Source of the DNA: Kitasatospora atroaurantiaca
Lineage (GTDB): Bacteria; Actinomycetota; Actinomycetes; Streptomycetales; Streptomycetaceae
Reading direction: 5' to 3'
DNA length: 64,000 nucleotides
Assembly: GCF_007828955.1 (NCBI RefSeq)
Contig: NZ_VIVR01000001.1
Coordinates: 4,030,001-4,094,000 of the forward strand
The notes beneath the pieces were generated by a model that saw nothing but the letters and a program-made list of their open reading frames with translations, did not search any database and was not told where the DNA came from. The position numbers and the translations under genes were made by a program. Shown piece by piece: positions 55,210 through 63,989 of this stretch (position 1 is the stretch's first letter; every line of letters begins with the position of its first letter).

Positions 55210-55842
55210 TCATCGCCCGGTGCGCGCCAGTGAACTCCGGAGCTCTGCGTCGGTGGTCTTTCCGGTGAGCCAGGACCACAGAATTCGTGATTCCTTCCGG
55301 TCGAGACCGAGGGCGCCCCGGGCTGCGCGCAGGAAGAGTCCCTCCGTCGCAGCCGCGTAGCGCCCCGAGTCCCGGAACCGGAGACAGGCCTCTGCCGGGG
55401 TGAGGCCGTCGGCGAGCATCCTGGAGAGTTCGGTGACGTCGTCGTCGAACCGGGACTGCGGACGGATCCTCACGCCGTATGCGGACTCGAACTCCTCGGA
55501 GAAGGTCTTCGCGGCGTACGACGGGCTGTTCCGCAGCCACCATTGCTCCCTCGGGTGCAACGGGAAGGACTCCTGGGCCAGTACGCGCCGTACGTCCGGG
55601 TCGATCCGATCGATCGAATCGCGCAGCTCCTCCGCCTCCGGTCCCGCCAACTCCTCCAGGACCTCGGAGAGCACCGTTCGCATGGTGAGGTCGTTGAGGT
55701 AGTCCTCGAGATCCCAGGGATATCCGGCCGTGCAATCCGCCGCGAAGCGCTGCCATCGATCAGTGGCCAGCCGAGGGGTGATCTCGCCGACCCACCCTCT
55801 GTCGGCGAAGGCCTGCGAGAACTCCGCCTCGAACCCGCGCAC
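55210..55842 (-). CDS. Putative immunity protein for the Rhs toxin
   Basis: The 210-residue protein is acidic and mostly helical (FEAEFSQAFADRGWVGEI, LEDYLNDLTMRTVLSEVLEEL, LSRMLADGLTPAEACLRFRD, in part). No family was recognised. Its position directly after the Rhs toxin gene, in the same direction, is the classical place of an immunity gene. GTG 55842 has GGGAGA 6 nt upstream and follows the toxin stop at once; GTG 55854 would overlap it by 11 nt. It probably binds and blocks the C-terminal toxin domain. Confidence 0.65.
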   Translation of the reverse strand: MRGFEAEFSQAFADRGWVGEITPRLATDRWQRFAADCTAGYPWDLEDYLNDLTMRTVLSEVLEELAGPEAEELRDSIDRIDPDVRRVLAQESFPLHPREQWWLRNSPSYAAKTFSEEFESAYGVRIRPQSRFDDDVTELSRMLADGLTPAEACLRFRDSGRYAAATEGLFLRAARGALGLDRKESRILWSWLTGKTTDAELRSSLARTGR

Positions 55843-55843
55843 C

Positions 55844-58800
55844 CTATCTCCCACTCTCGTTGTCCATGTACTTGGACGGATTGTCCGGCCGGAAGAAGTT
55901 CGTGATCTTGTCGTCCTGCATGATCCCGAGTCGCCCGGTCGGTGTGTGCAGCCTGAGAATCGCGCCGTCATGGGCGCGGGTGACCTCCCGGACCTCGGAG
56001 GTCAGTGGATCGTTCATGAGACTAACGGCATCCCGCTCGTACCGGTCGAAGCCGTCCACCCCGTCGACCTCGTGCTCGTACTCCGGCATGTCCGCCTTCT
56101 CGCCGGGGCGCTTGCCCTGTCCGAGGACATGCTTGTCGTACTTTTCGTCGATCTTCATCGGGTCCCAAGCCTTCGGCTTGGGCTTCGGCTTCTCCTCCTC
56201 CGGGTGGGGCGAGAGGCCGAGAGGATCGCTCCAGGTGTGGGGGTTGTGGACATAGGTGTCCGGGTTGGGGGCGGGGGCGAGGCCGAGCGGATCGGGGCTG
56301 GTGTACCGGGCGGTCTCGGGGTCGTAGTACCGGTGCAGGTTGTAGTGGAGCCGGGTCTCAGGGTCGAAGTACTGACCCGGGTAGCGGAGCGGCGTGTACG
56401 CGGCGCTGGCGCCGGCCCACGTGGTCTGGCCCCAGAGGGTCGTGGTGGCCTGCCACGACACGCTCTCCGTGGCCGGGTCGACCAGCTCGGTGGGTGTGCC
56501 GATGAGGTCGGTGACGATGGCGAAGAAGCGGCGGTCGATCCGTTCCTGCGACGAGTCGGTGGTGGTGATCGTCTCAGTCTGGGTTAGCGGTCGCCGCCCC
56601 TTGTGATCCCAGCTGAGCGTGTACGGGCCGGGCAGGTAGGGAGCGTGCGTGGTCTGCTCGGCGAGGCTGGAACCGTCCCAGGTGAAGTCCGTGCGTTCCG
56701 CGACCGTGGTGCCGTCGGCCGCAAGCCGTTCCTTGGAGATCCGGCGCCCGAGCGGGTCGTAGCGGTAGCGCCAGCAGGTGCCGTCCGGGGTGACGACGCC
56801 GGTGAGGCGATCCTCGGCGTTCCAGGTGTAGCGCCAGGTGTCGGGCTTCTTGGACAGCCGGCTCTTCTGCCGGAGTACGGTGCGGCCGGAGGCGTCGTGC
56901 TCGTAACGGACGCGGCCGGCGGTGACGAGCCGGGCGTCCTCGTACGTGCGCGTGCCTCGTGCGGCACCGGCCGATTCGGTGGCGGGCCACTGCGCATCGA
57001 CCAGGTTGCCCGTGGGGTCGTAGGCGTAGCTCTCGCTCCATGAGGCGGCTCGCACGGCGGTGACCCTGCCGACTCCGTCCAGGTCGAACTCGCGCCCGTC
57101 GCCGGCCTCCGTCGTGATGCCGATGAGGTTTCCGTCCGCCCGGTAGCGGTAGCCGCGCTGCTGCAGGATGGCGGACGGACTCCGGAGGATCTGACCGGTG
57201 AGCTGGTGACGGTTGTCCCAGACGCTGGTGAGCGTCATCGTTCCGTTGATCGTGCGGACGTTCTCACGGCCGCCCTCGTCGTACGCGAAGTCGAGTGTCC
57301 CGCCGGAGGTGGTGAGCGCTGCCGGGCGTCCGGCCGAGTCGTAGGTCCAGGTACTGGTGTGGCCGGTGGGGGTGGTGCGGCCGATCCGTCGGCCCAGGAC
57401 GTCACGCCGATAGCTGACGGTGCGTCCGTTGACGCTCTCGGCCAACAGATTGCCCAGCGCGTCGACGGTCCGGACGATCTCGGCATCCGGATTGACAGCA
57501 CCGACCAGACGACCGGCCAGGTCGTAGCTGTAGGTGGTGACGCGCCCGTCGGCTGCCTTGCTGACGAGCCGGTCGAGCAGGTCGTAGGCGTAGTGGGTCT
57601 GTTCGCCGTTCGGAGCATGCACGCTCGCCAGTCGACCTCCGTCGTCGAATCGGTAGCCCACGGAGCGCCCGCTGAAGTCGGTCTCACCGATGACGCGCCC
57701 GGCCTCGTCGTGGACATAGGCCCACTGCCTGCCGAGCGGGTCGGTGACGGCAACGAGCTGCATGTTGGCGTCGTGGGTGAAGGTGTAGCGGGCGCCGTCA
57801 GGGGTCGTACGGGCGGCGAGGGTCTCGAAGTGGGTGTACTCGAAGGTGGTGGTCCGGCCGAGCTGGTCGGTGTGGGAGAGGAAGTTGCCCTCCCCGTCGT
57901 ACGTCCAGCTCTCGGTGGTTCCGTCGGCCGTCGTACGCGAGGCCAGCCGGCCCTCGGTGGTCCAGGTCATCCGGGTGACGGCACCGATGGGGTCGGTGAT
58001 GCTGGTGGTGCGGCCGAAGGCGTCGTACTCGTATCGACCGGTGGCGCCGGTGGGGCTGGTCACCTCGATCGGGAGGCCGGCCCGGTTGCAGCGGATACGG
58101 GTGGTGCTCCCGAAGGCATCGGTGATCGAAGTCGGGTGCCCGAGCTCGTTGTAGGCATAGGCGGTGACCGCGCCGAGAGGGTCGGTGAGGGTGAGACGGC
58201 GACCGTTCTGGTCGTAGGTCTGGTGCCAGGCGGCCCCACCCGGTGTGGTGATGGTGGTGGGGAGGCTGAGGCGGTCGGTGTATGTGGCGGTGGTCTGTTG
58301 GCCGTCGGGCCGGGTGATGGTGGTGAGGTCGCCGCCGCCGTCGTACTCGAAGCGGGTGGTGCGGCCGAGGGGGTCGGTCTGGGTGAGGAGACGGTCGTAC
58401 TCGTCGCGTTCGAAGTGGGTGGTGTTCCCGAGCGGGTCGATCTGGGCGGTGATCTGGGCGTGCTCGTTGACGTGGTAGCGGGTGGTGTGGCCGAGGGCGT
58501 TGGTCTCGGTGTGGACCTTCAGGCCCGTGGAGGGGTCGGGGTCGCCGTAGGTGAAGTGGAAGCGGAGGGTGCCGTCGGCGCCGCCTTCGTCGACGACGCG
58601 GTCGAACTGGTCGTAGGTGTAGAGGTATTGGCTGTTGTTGCGGTCGGTCCAGGACAGGATGCGGCCGGTGGTGTCGTTGGCGAAGCGCATCGGCTTGCCG
58701 GAGGAGTTGTACACCGACGTCAGGTGGCCGTCGGTGTAGCCGTAGCGCGTCAGGAGGGCGTCGTGCCCGTCGTCGCCGGCGCCCGCGAGGCGCAGGGCGG

Positions 58801-59626
58801 TGATGCGGTCGTTGTCGACGGTGACGAGGAGTCTGTAGCCGCCGGAGTGGGTGATCGAGAGCGGGATCCCGTTCTCGTCGTAGGCGAGGTCGTAGTGGCG
58901 GCCGTGGCGGTCGCGGACACGGGAGAGGAGGGCGGTCTCGCCGTCCGGCTGCAGGGTGAACTCCCGTATCCGGCCGGTCGATCCATCGGTGATGGTGTAG
59001 TCGCCGGTGTCGGGGTGGACGTCGAGCTCGAAGCGGCCACCGGCGCTGGCGTACACGGGGTCGCCGGGTTCGGGGTGCGGGTAGGCCTGGGTGATGCGGT
59101 CGGCGCGCAGGTGGACGACGCCCTCGGTATCGATCTCGAGGCGTTCGTCGAAGGTGCAGACCCAGCGCTCGCCCATCCAGCGGCCTGCGGTGTAGCCGGA
59201 CTCGAAGTTGCGGGTGAACTCCAACGGGAGGGAACCGGGGAGGGAGACGTCGACCTGGTCGATGTACATCCGGCCGGTGGCCATGTCGACGGGCTCGCCG
59301 CCGCCGCAGCGGGTGTCCAGCGGGCGGCCGGACTCACGGGGGTTCTTGACGTGGTCGCGGCCCCGGCCCTTGGGGTGGGAGTTGCCGTGCCGGCCGGGGC
59401 CGCCTCCGCTGCGGGGGTGGGGCAGGCCCTTGCCGCCGCCGTGGAGGATCTTTTCGAGGTCCTTTGCGTGTTTGGCGTCGGCCTCACGGGTGTTGTGGGC
59501 GACCTTCTTCAGGTTGTCGCCGGCCTTGCGGTAGAAGTTCTTGAGTGCCTTGCCGGCGTCGTCGGCGAGGGTCTTGCCGAGCTTCTGGGCGCCGTGTTCC
59601 AGGGCTTTGACGATCTGGTTGCTCAT
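55844..59626 (-). CDS. Rhs-repeat polymorphic toxin with C-terminal RNase-like domain
   Basis: The 1260-residue protein has a basic N-terminus (about 1-75), a DUF6531-type region (GGGEPVDMATGRMYIDQVDV), more than 20 YD/Rhs repeats (RYEYDAFGRTTSITDPIG-like) forming a shell, the core end YDPETARYTSPDPLGL and SDPLGL, and a variable C-terminal domain of about 122 residues. That domain has KHVLGQGK and later LRLHTPTGRLGIM with KITNFFRP, a pattern of BECR-fold RNase toxins. ATG 59626 overlaps the WXG-like gene stop. Export probably needs a type VII-like system, not seen here. Confidence 0.85.
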   Translation of the reverse strand: MSNQIVKALEHGAQKLGKTLADDAGKALKNFYRKAGDNLKKVAHNTREADAKHAKDLEKILHGGGKGLPHPRSGGGPGRHGNSHPKGRGRDHVKNPRESGRPLDTRCGGGEPVDMATGRMYIDQVDVSLPGSLPLEFTRNFESGYTAGRWMGERWVCTFDERLEIDTEGVVHLRADRITQAYPHPEPGDPVYASAGGRFELDVHPDTGDYTITDGSTGRIREFTLQPDGETALLSRVRDRHGRHYDLAYDENGIPLSITHSGGYRLLVTVDNDRITALRLAGAGDDGHDALLTRYGYTDGHLTSVYNSSGKPMRFANDTTGRILSWTDRNNSQYLYTYDQFDRVVDEGGADGTLRFHFTYGDPDPSTGLKVHTETNALGHTTRYHVNEHAQITAQIDPLGNTTHFERDEYDRLLTQTDPLGRTTRFEYDGGGDLTTITRPDGQQTTATYTDRLSLPTTITTPGGAAWHQTYDQNGRRLTLTDPLGAVTAYAYNELGHPTSITDAFGSTTRIRCNRAGLPIEVTSPTGATGRYEYDAFGRTTSITDPIGAVTRMTWTTEGRLASRTTADGTTESWTYDGEGNFLSHTDQLGRTTTFEYTHFETLAARTTPDGARYTFTHDANMQLVAVTDPLGRQWAYVHDEAGRVIGETDFSGRSVGYRFDDGGRLASVHAPNGEQTHYAYDLLDRLVSKAADGRVTTYSYDLAGRLVGAVNPDAEIVRTVDALGNLLAESVNGRTVSYRRDVLGRRIGRTTPTGHTSTWTYDSAGRPAALTTSGGTLDFAYDEGGRENVRTINGTMTLTSVWDNRHQLTGQILRSPSAILQQRGYRYRADGNLIGITTEAGDGREFDLDGVGRVTAVRAASWSESYAYDPTGNLVDAQWPATESAGAARGTRTYEDARLVTAGRVRYEHDASGRTVLRQKSRLSKKPDTWRYTWNAEDRLTGVVTPDGTCWRYRYDPLGRRISKERLAADGTTVAERTDFTWDGSSLAEQTTHAPYLPGPYTLSWDHKGRRPLTQTETITTTDSSQERIDRRFFAIVTDLIGTPTELVDPATESVSWQATTTLWGQTTWAGASAAYTPLRYPGQYFDPETRLHYNLHRYYDPETARYTSPDPLGLAPAPNPDTYVHNPHTWSDPLGLSPHPEEEKPKPKPKAWDPMKIDEKYDKHVLGQGKRPGEKADMPEYEHEVDGVDGFDRYERDAVSLMNDPLTSEVREVTRAHDGAILRLHTPTGRLGIMQDDKITNFFRPDNPSKYMDNESGR

Positions 59627-60348
59627 TCGAAGCTCACCCCCGCGATCTTGGACTGGAAGGCCTGGGCGTGGCCGGCGACGGTCTCGGCGTGGTCGTGCAT
59701 GGTCCGCGCGTGCGCCTCCAGCGCGTCCGGGTCGATCCGGAAACCGGTGCCGCCCGCGCTGCCGCCCGACACCCCGAGCGCGGACTCGGCGGCCTCGAAC
59801 ACCAGCCCGCTGACGGCCCCGGCGACGGTCTCGATCAGCGGCTCGATCGCCGCCTCGATCACCTGGCCGATGATGTACTGCTCCAGCTGCTGCTCGAGGT
59901 AGTTGATCAGCCGCTTCGCGGTCTCCTCGATCAGGATCACCGCTGCCTCCGCAGCACCGAGCGTCGCCACCGCCGCCGCCTGGTCGGCGATGAACGCGGC
60001 TGCCAGGGCGACGAGTTCGGCGATGGTCTCGACCTTCATCGCCACGATCACGTCGGCTGCCACGTCGAGCGCGGTGGCCACCACATGGCAGGCCTGCACC
60101 AGCTCGTTCAGGTGACTGTCCGACAGGGCGGCCCACTTGGCGAGCAGCGCCTCGTACGAGGCACCCTCATAGGCCTCGCCGAGCCGCTGGATCGTCGCCG
60201 TCGAATCCTGGTGCGCGGACTCCACGTTCTCCGCGAACTCCCGCACGTGAGAGGCGAACTCACGCACCTTGTCCTCGTTCACCGTCGGCCAGTTGATGCC
60301 GATGAACGACAGGAACGACACCACCTCACCGGGCAGCTCGATCGCCAT
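59623..60348 (-). CDS. WXG100-like/ESX-type helical protein paired with the Rhs toxin
   Basis: The 241-residue protein has an N-terminal helical pair typical of type VII-associated proteins (about 20-110; YEALLAKWAALSDSHLNEL, in part), then a long Ala/Val/Ile-rich helical region (about 110-200) and an end with HARTMHDHAETVAGHAQAF. A strict WXG turn is replaced by WAA. Such proteins usually carry the toxin to a type VII exporter. GGGAGG precedes ATG 60348, and its stop overlaps the toxin ATG (ATGA). Confidence 0.75.
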   Translation of the reverse strand: MAIELPGEVVSFLSFIGINWPTVNEDKVREFASHVREFAENVESAHQDSTATIQRLGEAYEGASYEALLAKWAALSDSHLNELVQACHVVATALDVAADVIVAMKVETIAELVALAAAFIADQAAAVATLGAAEAAVILIEETAKRLINYLEQQLEQYIIGQVIEAAIEPLIETVAGAVSGLVFEAAESALGVSGGSAGGTGFRIDPDALEAHARTMHDHAETVAGHAQAFQSKIAGVSFE

Positions 60349-60543
60349 GCTCTACCTCCCCCGAAACGGCATGCGGATCGACCGTAGCCCAGGGCACCCT
60401 TCGAGGGAACGGCAGTTCCAGGTCCGTGACAGCGTCCGCACAATCAACGACGGAGACGACTCGTCAGGGCAGCCGAGCTCTCACTGACTCGGAGCGCCCG
60501 GTACTGATGGGAGCCTGAAGGCTCGCCCGCAGCTCACACATGA

Positions 60544-60560
60544 TGTATTACACTTCTGCT
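60544..60560 (+). promoter_or_regulatory. Promoter/operator of vapBC, predicted leaderless
   Basis: TGTATTACA (60544-60552) is a near-palindrome overlapping a possible -10 word TACACT (60549-60554). The transcript start would then fall on ATG 60561. Autoregulation by the VapB-VapC complex through the palindrome is inferred. Confidence 0.45.
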
Positions 60561-60842
60561 ATGGACACGCCCCGCCCTGGCAAGACCCGCGTCACCAGCG
60601 TCTCCCTGCGTGCGGAGACGCTGGAAGCGATTCGCGCACGTGCTGGAAAGCAGGGTGTCTCCTCGTACATCGAGGAGGCCGTGCAGCGACAGCTCCAGCG
60701 TGAGGCCATCGATGAGTACATCGCCGCCTCCGAGGCCGAACATGGGCCTGTCGATCCGGCGGAGGTGGCAGCCAGAGCTGACCGCATCCGCGCCCACCAC
60801 GCCGCCCAGCGCGGAGACGCCGCTGGGGCGGACGCCGCGTGA
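60561..60842 (+). CDS. vapB: VapB-like antitoxin
   Basis: The 93-residue protein has a short DNA-binding N-terminus (KTRVTSVSLRAETLEAIRARA, in part) of the ribbon-helix-helix type and an acidic C-terminal segment (EYIAASEAEHGPVDPAE) expected to wrap the toxin. It overlaps the PIN-domain gene by 4 nt (GTGA). ATG 60561 is chosen because a -10-like word precedes it and there is no ribosome site; ATG 60540 and 60543 are in-frame alternatives. Confidence 0.8.
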   Translation: MDTPRPGKTRVTSVSLRAETLEAIRARAGKQGVSSYIEEAVQRQLQREAIDEYIAASEAEHGPVDPAEVAARADRIRAHHAAQRGDAAGADAA

Positions 60843-61231
60843 GCGGCACCCTCGTTCTCGACAGCGAGGCGCTCTCCAAGCTCTCCCGGCGGCACCGAGA
60901 CATGACCGTGTGGCTGGACGTCGCCCGCACGCTTGACCTCCTGGTTGTGACGAGCGCAGCAACGCTGGTGGAGGCACGCGACCCCAAAGTGCCACAGGCA
61001 ACGTTCGACCATGCCGTATCCCTGGCCAAGGTGCGCCCCATCACGGAGGAGACCGCACGCGCTGCGAGCAAGCTGCTCGCAGCGGAGGGGCTTCATGGCC
61101 ACAAGTACGCCATCGACGCGATGCTCGCCGCTACGGCCCACCTGGAACACGGGGACGTGACCGTCGTGACCAGCGATACCGGTGATTTGCGCCGGCTGTG
61201 CCACCCGCGCATCGCGGTCGAACAGATCTGA
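60839..61231 (+). CDS. vapC: VapC-like PIN-domain toxin
   Basis: The 130-residue PIN-domain ribonuclease keeps its acidic metal-binding residues: Asp8 (LVLDSEAL), Glu45 (ATLVEARD), Asp93 (KYAIDAML) and Asp113/Asp116 (TSDTGDLRRL). VapC toxins cut RNA, often tRNA, and are held by VapB. It is coupled to the upstream vapB gene by a 4-nt overlap, so the module looks complete and intact. Confidence 0.88.
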   Translation: MSGTLVLDSEALSKLSRRHRDMTVWLDVARTLDLLVVTSAATLVEARDPKVPQATFDHAVSLAKVRPITEETARAASKLLAAEGLHGHKYAIDAMLAATAHLEHGDVTVVTSDTGDLRRLCHPRIAVEQI

Positions 61232-61278
61232 CGCACTCCGAGTCGTTCCGGCTTCCCAGCCCGTCTTGTCGCAGCTCA

Positions 61279-61400
61279 GGCCGTGATGGATGAACGAAGC
61301 CTGACGGACTCGACCGGCATCCCCAGCCTGATCCGCTCGGTCACCCCTCGCGGCAGCGGTCGGCGTCGGGGCAGCCCCGGATCACGGCTCGGCGCGAAAC
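61279..61400 (-). pseudogene. Third, decayed LLM-oxidoreductase fragment
   Basis: Read on the minus strand, TERIRLGMPVESVRLRSSITA matches the relic at 54.97 kb (TERIRLGTLVTSVKPRSPITV) and the intact gene's TERIRLGTLVTSP. Only a short stretch of resemblance remains. The rest of the 61232-61747 gap shows no gene. Confidence 0.5.
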
Positions 61401-61747
61401 CCGCATGGCCGCGGCGTGGGGACCGGAGGTGACCGAATACTCGCGCGCAAGAGATCGAAATCGAAGGCAACGCGTCGCGGATCGCTTCCCCGTCACCCCT
61501 CAACAGCCGAACTCGAACACTTCAGGCACTATCGGTCACAGATTCGGCCCAGGTGACTACTGTGCGATGCCGAGGTTGATGTTCCACCGGCGCCGCGTGG
61601 AAGCGCCAGGTCCGGAGTCAGCCCGCTGGGAGGGGAAGGCGTGCTCGAGATCACCGTGCCGGAGCGTCGGATGTCCATGCTTTCCGCTGCGGCGGGAGCG
61701 CATCCGGCCTCCCTCGGTCCTGCCGTTCCGTACTCGGGAGTCCCGGC

Positions 61748-62575
61748 GTGACAGAGACCGGCTCCACCGCGGCGCTTGCGCCTCTCCCACTGCTGGCAGC
61801 CGTCAAGCCGGACAAGGCGACCTTGGAACTGGCCCGGGTGCTGATCCGTGCTCCCGGTGAACAGCTCTCCGGGACCCTGCTGGTGACGGGGAATCCCGGA
61901 GGGTCCTTCCACCTCTCGAACGGTGACGTGATCGCGGTCGAATCGCCGGGTTCCCCCGGCACGGAAGCCCTGCTCCTGCGCTCGGGACGACTCGGTGAGG
62001 CCGACTGGGCCGCTGCGCAGCAGGCGGGGGCGGTCGACAACCGGACCGGAGCCGAGCTGATCGCCCGGATGCTGGTCGGCGCTGCGGAGCTGCAGTTGAT
62101 GTGCCGAATGGCGGCGGTGGACGGGGCTTTCGCCATGGGCATGGGCCGGATCGACCGGTGCACGCTCGAAGGCCCTGCCGCCTGTCACCTGGCGGCACCG
62201 CAGGGCATCGAGCCGGATTGGCTCCTCCAGGAGACCGTGCGTCGGATCAGGGCTTTCGGCGCCCTCCCGTTCGCGATCTCTCCCTATCGGGACAGGGTGA
62301 CTCTGACGCCCGCCGGTGCCGCTCAGCTGAACGGTTCGAAGACCGGCGAGCGACGGGAGATCCTTCTGCGCGTCAACGGCCGCCGCAGTTCGCGCGACAT
62401 TGCCTTCCTGCTAGGGCGGAGCCTCTACGCCGTCACGGTGGAACTCTCGCGGCTGCTGGGCGAAGGGCTGGTCGAGGTTACGCACCGGGCCGCCAGCGAG
62501 CTGCCACTGCGCCGGCGCGGTACCAGCGGGATCAACGACGCTCTTCCCCTGCGGCCGGCGGTCGATCGCCGGTGA
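61748..62575 (+). CDS. DUF4388-like regulatory protein
   Basis: The 275-residue protein starts with a PATAN/DUF4388-like part (LARVLIRAPGEQLSGTLLV, GGSFHLSNGDVIAVESPG), followed by a helical middle and a C-terminal winged-helix-like segment (INGRRSSRDIAFLLGRSLYAVTVELSRLLGEGLVEV, with VNGRRSSRDIAFLLGRSLY seen here). The plan suggests a regulator of small-GTPase or signalling complexes. Two Roadblock/LC7-type genes follow in the same direction. GTG 61748 has CGGGAG upstream. Confidence 0.65.
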   Translation: MTETGSTAALAPLPLLAAVKPDKATLELARVLIRAPGEQLSGTLLVTGNPGGSFHLSNGDVIAVESPGSPGTEALLLRSGRLGEADWAAAQQAGAVDNRTGAELIARMLVGAAELQLMCRMAAVDGAFAMGMGRIDRCTLEGPAACHLAAPQGIEPDWLLQETVRRIRAFGALPFAISPYRDRVTLTPAGAAQLNGSKTGERREILLRVNGRRSSRDIAFLLGRSLYAVTVELSRLLGEGLVEVTHRAASELPLRRRGTSGINDALPLRPAVDRR

Positions 62576-62684
62576 CGGACTCCCGCCGTCGGGCCGGGCG
62601 ATCAGCTGTCACATGTGACTCCAGAACAGTCAGATCGAGCACGTCGGTCGGGACCGGCCCCGGCGGCAAAGGAACAGGAGAGTT

Positions 62685-63083
62685 GTGGTTCTCAGAAGTG
62701 ACGAGCTGGTCGCCGAGATGCGGGAGCTCCGGGACCGGGTCGTAGGCATCACGGACGTGGTCGTGGCCTCGGCCGACGGCTTGCTGATCACGGCAGAGAC
62801 GGACGCCGCCGTCGACGGTGAATGCCTGGCCGCTCTCACCGCCGCCGCGCTCAGCATCGCCCGCCGAACGGGGGAGAACACGGGCAAGGGACAACTCCAG
62901 CACACGGTGGCGCGGTTCAGTGACGGCTATCTGGTGGCGCGAGCGGTCGGTGACATGGCGTTGATGGCGGTGCTCGGCGACTCCGGCATGGATGTGAATC
63001 GACTCCATGCCGAGTCGCAGGCCAGCACCGAGCGGATCGGTTTCCTGCTCACCGCAGAGAACGCGGCCGCTCCGCACAGCTGA
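62685..63083 (+). CDS. Roadblock/LC7-domain protein
   Basis: The 132-residue protein has the Roadblock/LC7 pattern: VGITDVVVASADGLLI, GECLAALTAAALSIAR, and a closing YLVARAVGDMALMAVLGDSG. In streptomycete conservons such proteins act as GTPase-associated regulators. GTG 62685 has AGGAGAG upstream. No GTPase gene is in the window. Confidence 0.8.
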   Translation: MVLRSDELVAEMRELRDRVVGITDVVVASADGLLITAETDAAVDGECLAALTAAALSIARRTGENTGKGQLQHTVARFSDGYLVARAVGDMALMAVLGDSGMDVNRLHAESQASTERIGFLLTAENAAAPHS

Positions 63084-63185
63084 GCCCGATGAATTCGGGA
63101 CCGGGTCGCAAAGAACAGCAGGGCAGTCCCGGGCACGGACCGGATCCGGGTCCTGCCCTCACACGAATCCAGCAGGAGGAGCACG

Positions 63186-63623
63186 ATGAGCACGTCGGGA
63201 ACGCAGGGACCCCGGAGTATGTCCGACCGGGTGTTGAGCATGGTCAAGAGCCTCCGTGCGGAGGTTCCGGAGTGCGTTGCGTCCGGGGTCATCGACATGT
63301 CGACCGGAATGCTGCTCGCGGTGGAGACCGTCGATTCGCACCCGCCGGAGGTGCTCGACATGCTGGCGGCGGCCACCCTCGACCTGTTCCAGGGCCGGAA
63401 TGTGGTGATGATCGAGGGCATCTTCAAGGAACGCCGAGGAGTGGTGTCCGACCGGCATTACTTCCAGGAGATCCTCGTGAACAGCGACAACCTCGCCCAC
63501 CTCTTCCTGCGGGTCGACAGCGCCGACGAGGTCGTCGCCGTGGTCGTGTGCCGCAAGTCGGTGAACGTGGGCATGCTCTTCGCCCAAGCTCGAAGGGTGC
63601 TGAAGGACCACGGGCAACTGTGA
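63186..63623 (+). CDS. Second Roadblock-like protein
   Basis: The 145-residue protein has a related fold pattern (VASGVIDMSTGMLLAVET, LDMLAAATLDLFQGRN, VVAVVVCRKSVNVGMLFAQARR). It is more diverged than the first copy. AGGAGG precedes ATG 63186. With the gene at 62.7 kb and the DUF4388-like gene it forms a three-gene set, probably co-transcribed. Confidence 0.7.
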   Translation: MSTSGTQGPRSMSDRVLSMVKSLRAEVPECVASGVIDMSTGMLLAVETVDSHPPEVLDMLAAATLDLFQGRNVVMIEGIFKERRGVVSDRHYFQEILVNSDNLAHLFLRVDSADEVVAVVVCRKSVNVGMLFAQARRVLKDHGQL

Positions 63624-63718
63624 CAGGCGTCCGGGCCTCACGAGCGGTCCTGTCCTGACCTCGGGCCGCGGGCGAGTGACCGCCCGGTGCCCGGCCGCCG
63701 ACGGCCGGCAGGGAGGCG

Positions 63719-63734
63719 CATATCGCCATATGTT
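63719..63734 (+). promoter_or_regulatory. Palindrome and leaderless promoter of the second VapB
   Basis: CATATCGCCATATG (63719-63732) has 5-bp inverse arms and overlaps TATGTT (63729-63734), 6 nt before ATG 63741. This mirrors the arrangement at the first vapBC module. Confidence 0.4.
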
Positions 63735-63740
63735 TGCCTC

Positions 63741-63989
63741 ATGTCGGGTACTACACGCATCACGGTCACCTTGCCGACGGAGCAGGTGGCCGAGCTGAAG
63801 AAGCTCACGGACAACGTCTCCGGCTACGTCGCCGAGGCGGTCGCCCGCCAGATCCGGCACCAGCTGTTGGGTGAGGAGTTGCGCCGCTACGAGGACGAGC
63901 ACGGCGCGTTCACCGACGAGGAGCTGGCTGCCGCACAGGCCAGGATCTTCGGCTCGGTCGAGCCTGAGGGCCCGGCGAGCGCTGCGTGA
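63741..63989 (+). CDS. Second VapB-like antitoxin
   Basis: The 82-residue protein has an N-terminal ribbon-helix-helix pattern (TTRITVTLPTEQVAELKKL) and an acidic tail (RRYEDEHGAFTDEELAAAQ). No Shine-Dalgarno is present. A GTG overlaps its stop, as for vapC in the first module. Confidence 0.78.
   Translation: MSGTTRITVTLPTEQVAELKKLTDNVSGYVAEAVARQIRHQLLGEELRRYEDEHGAFTDEELAAAQARIFGSVEPEGPASAA

Noticed and set aside
57206..59902. 898-codon plus-strand frame opposite the Rhs gene
   Set aside because: Its Val/Gly-rich pattern mirrors the YD repeats on the other strand and is not an independent gene.
61405..61860. Plus-strand frame of about 150 codons before the DUF4388-like gene
   Set aside because: Arg/Ser/Pro-rich composition, overlap with the real gene start and no ribosome site argue against coding.
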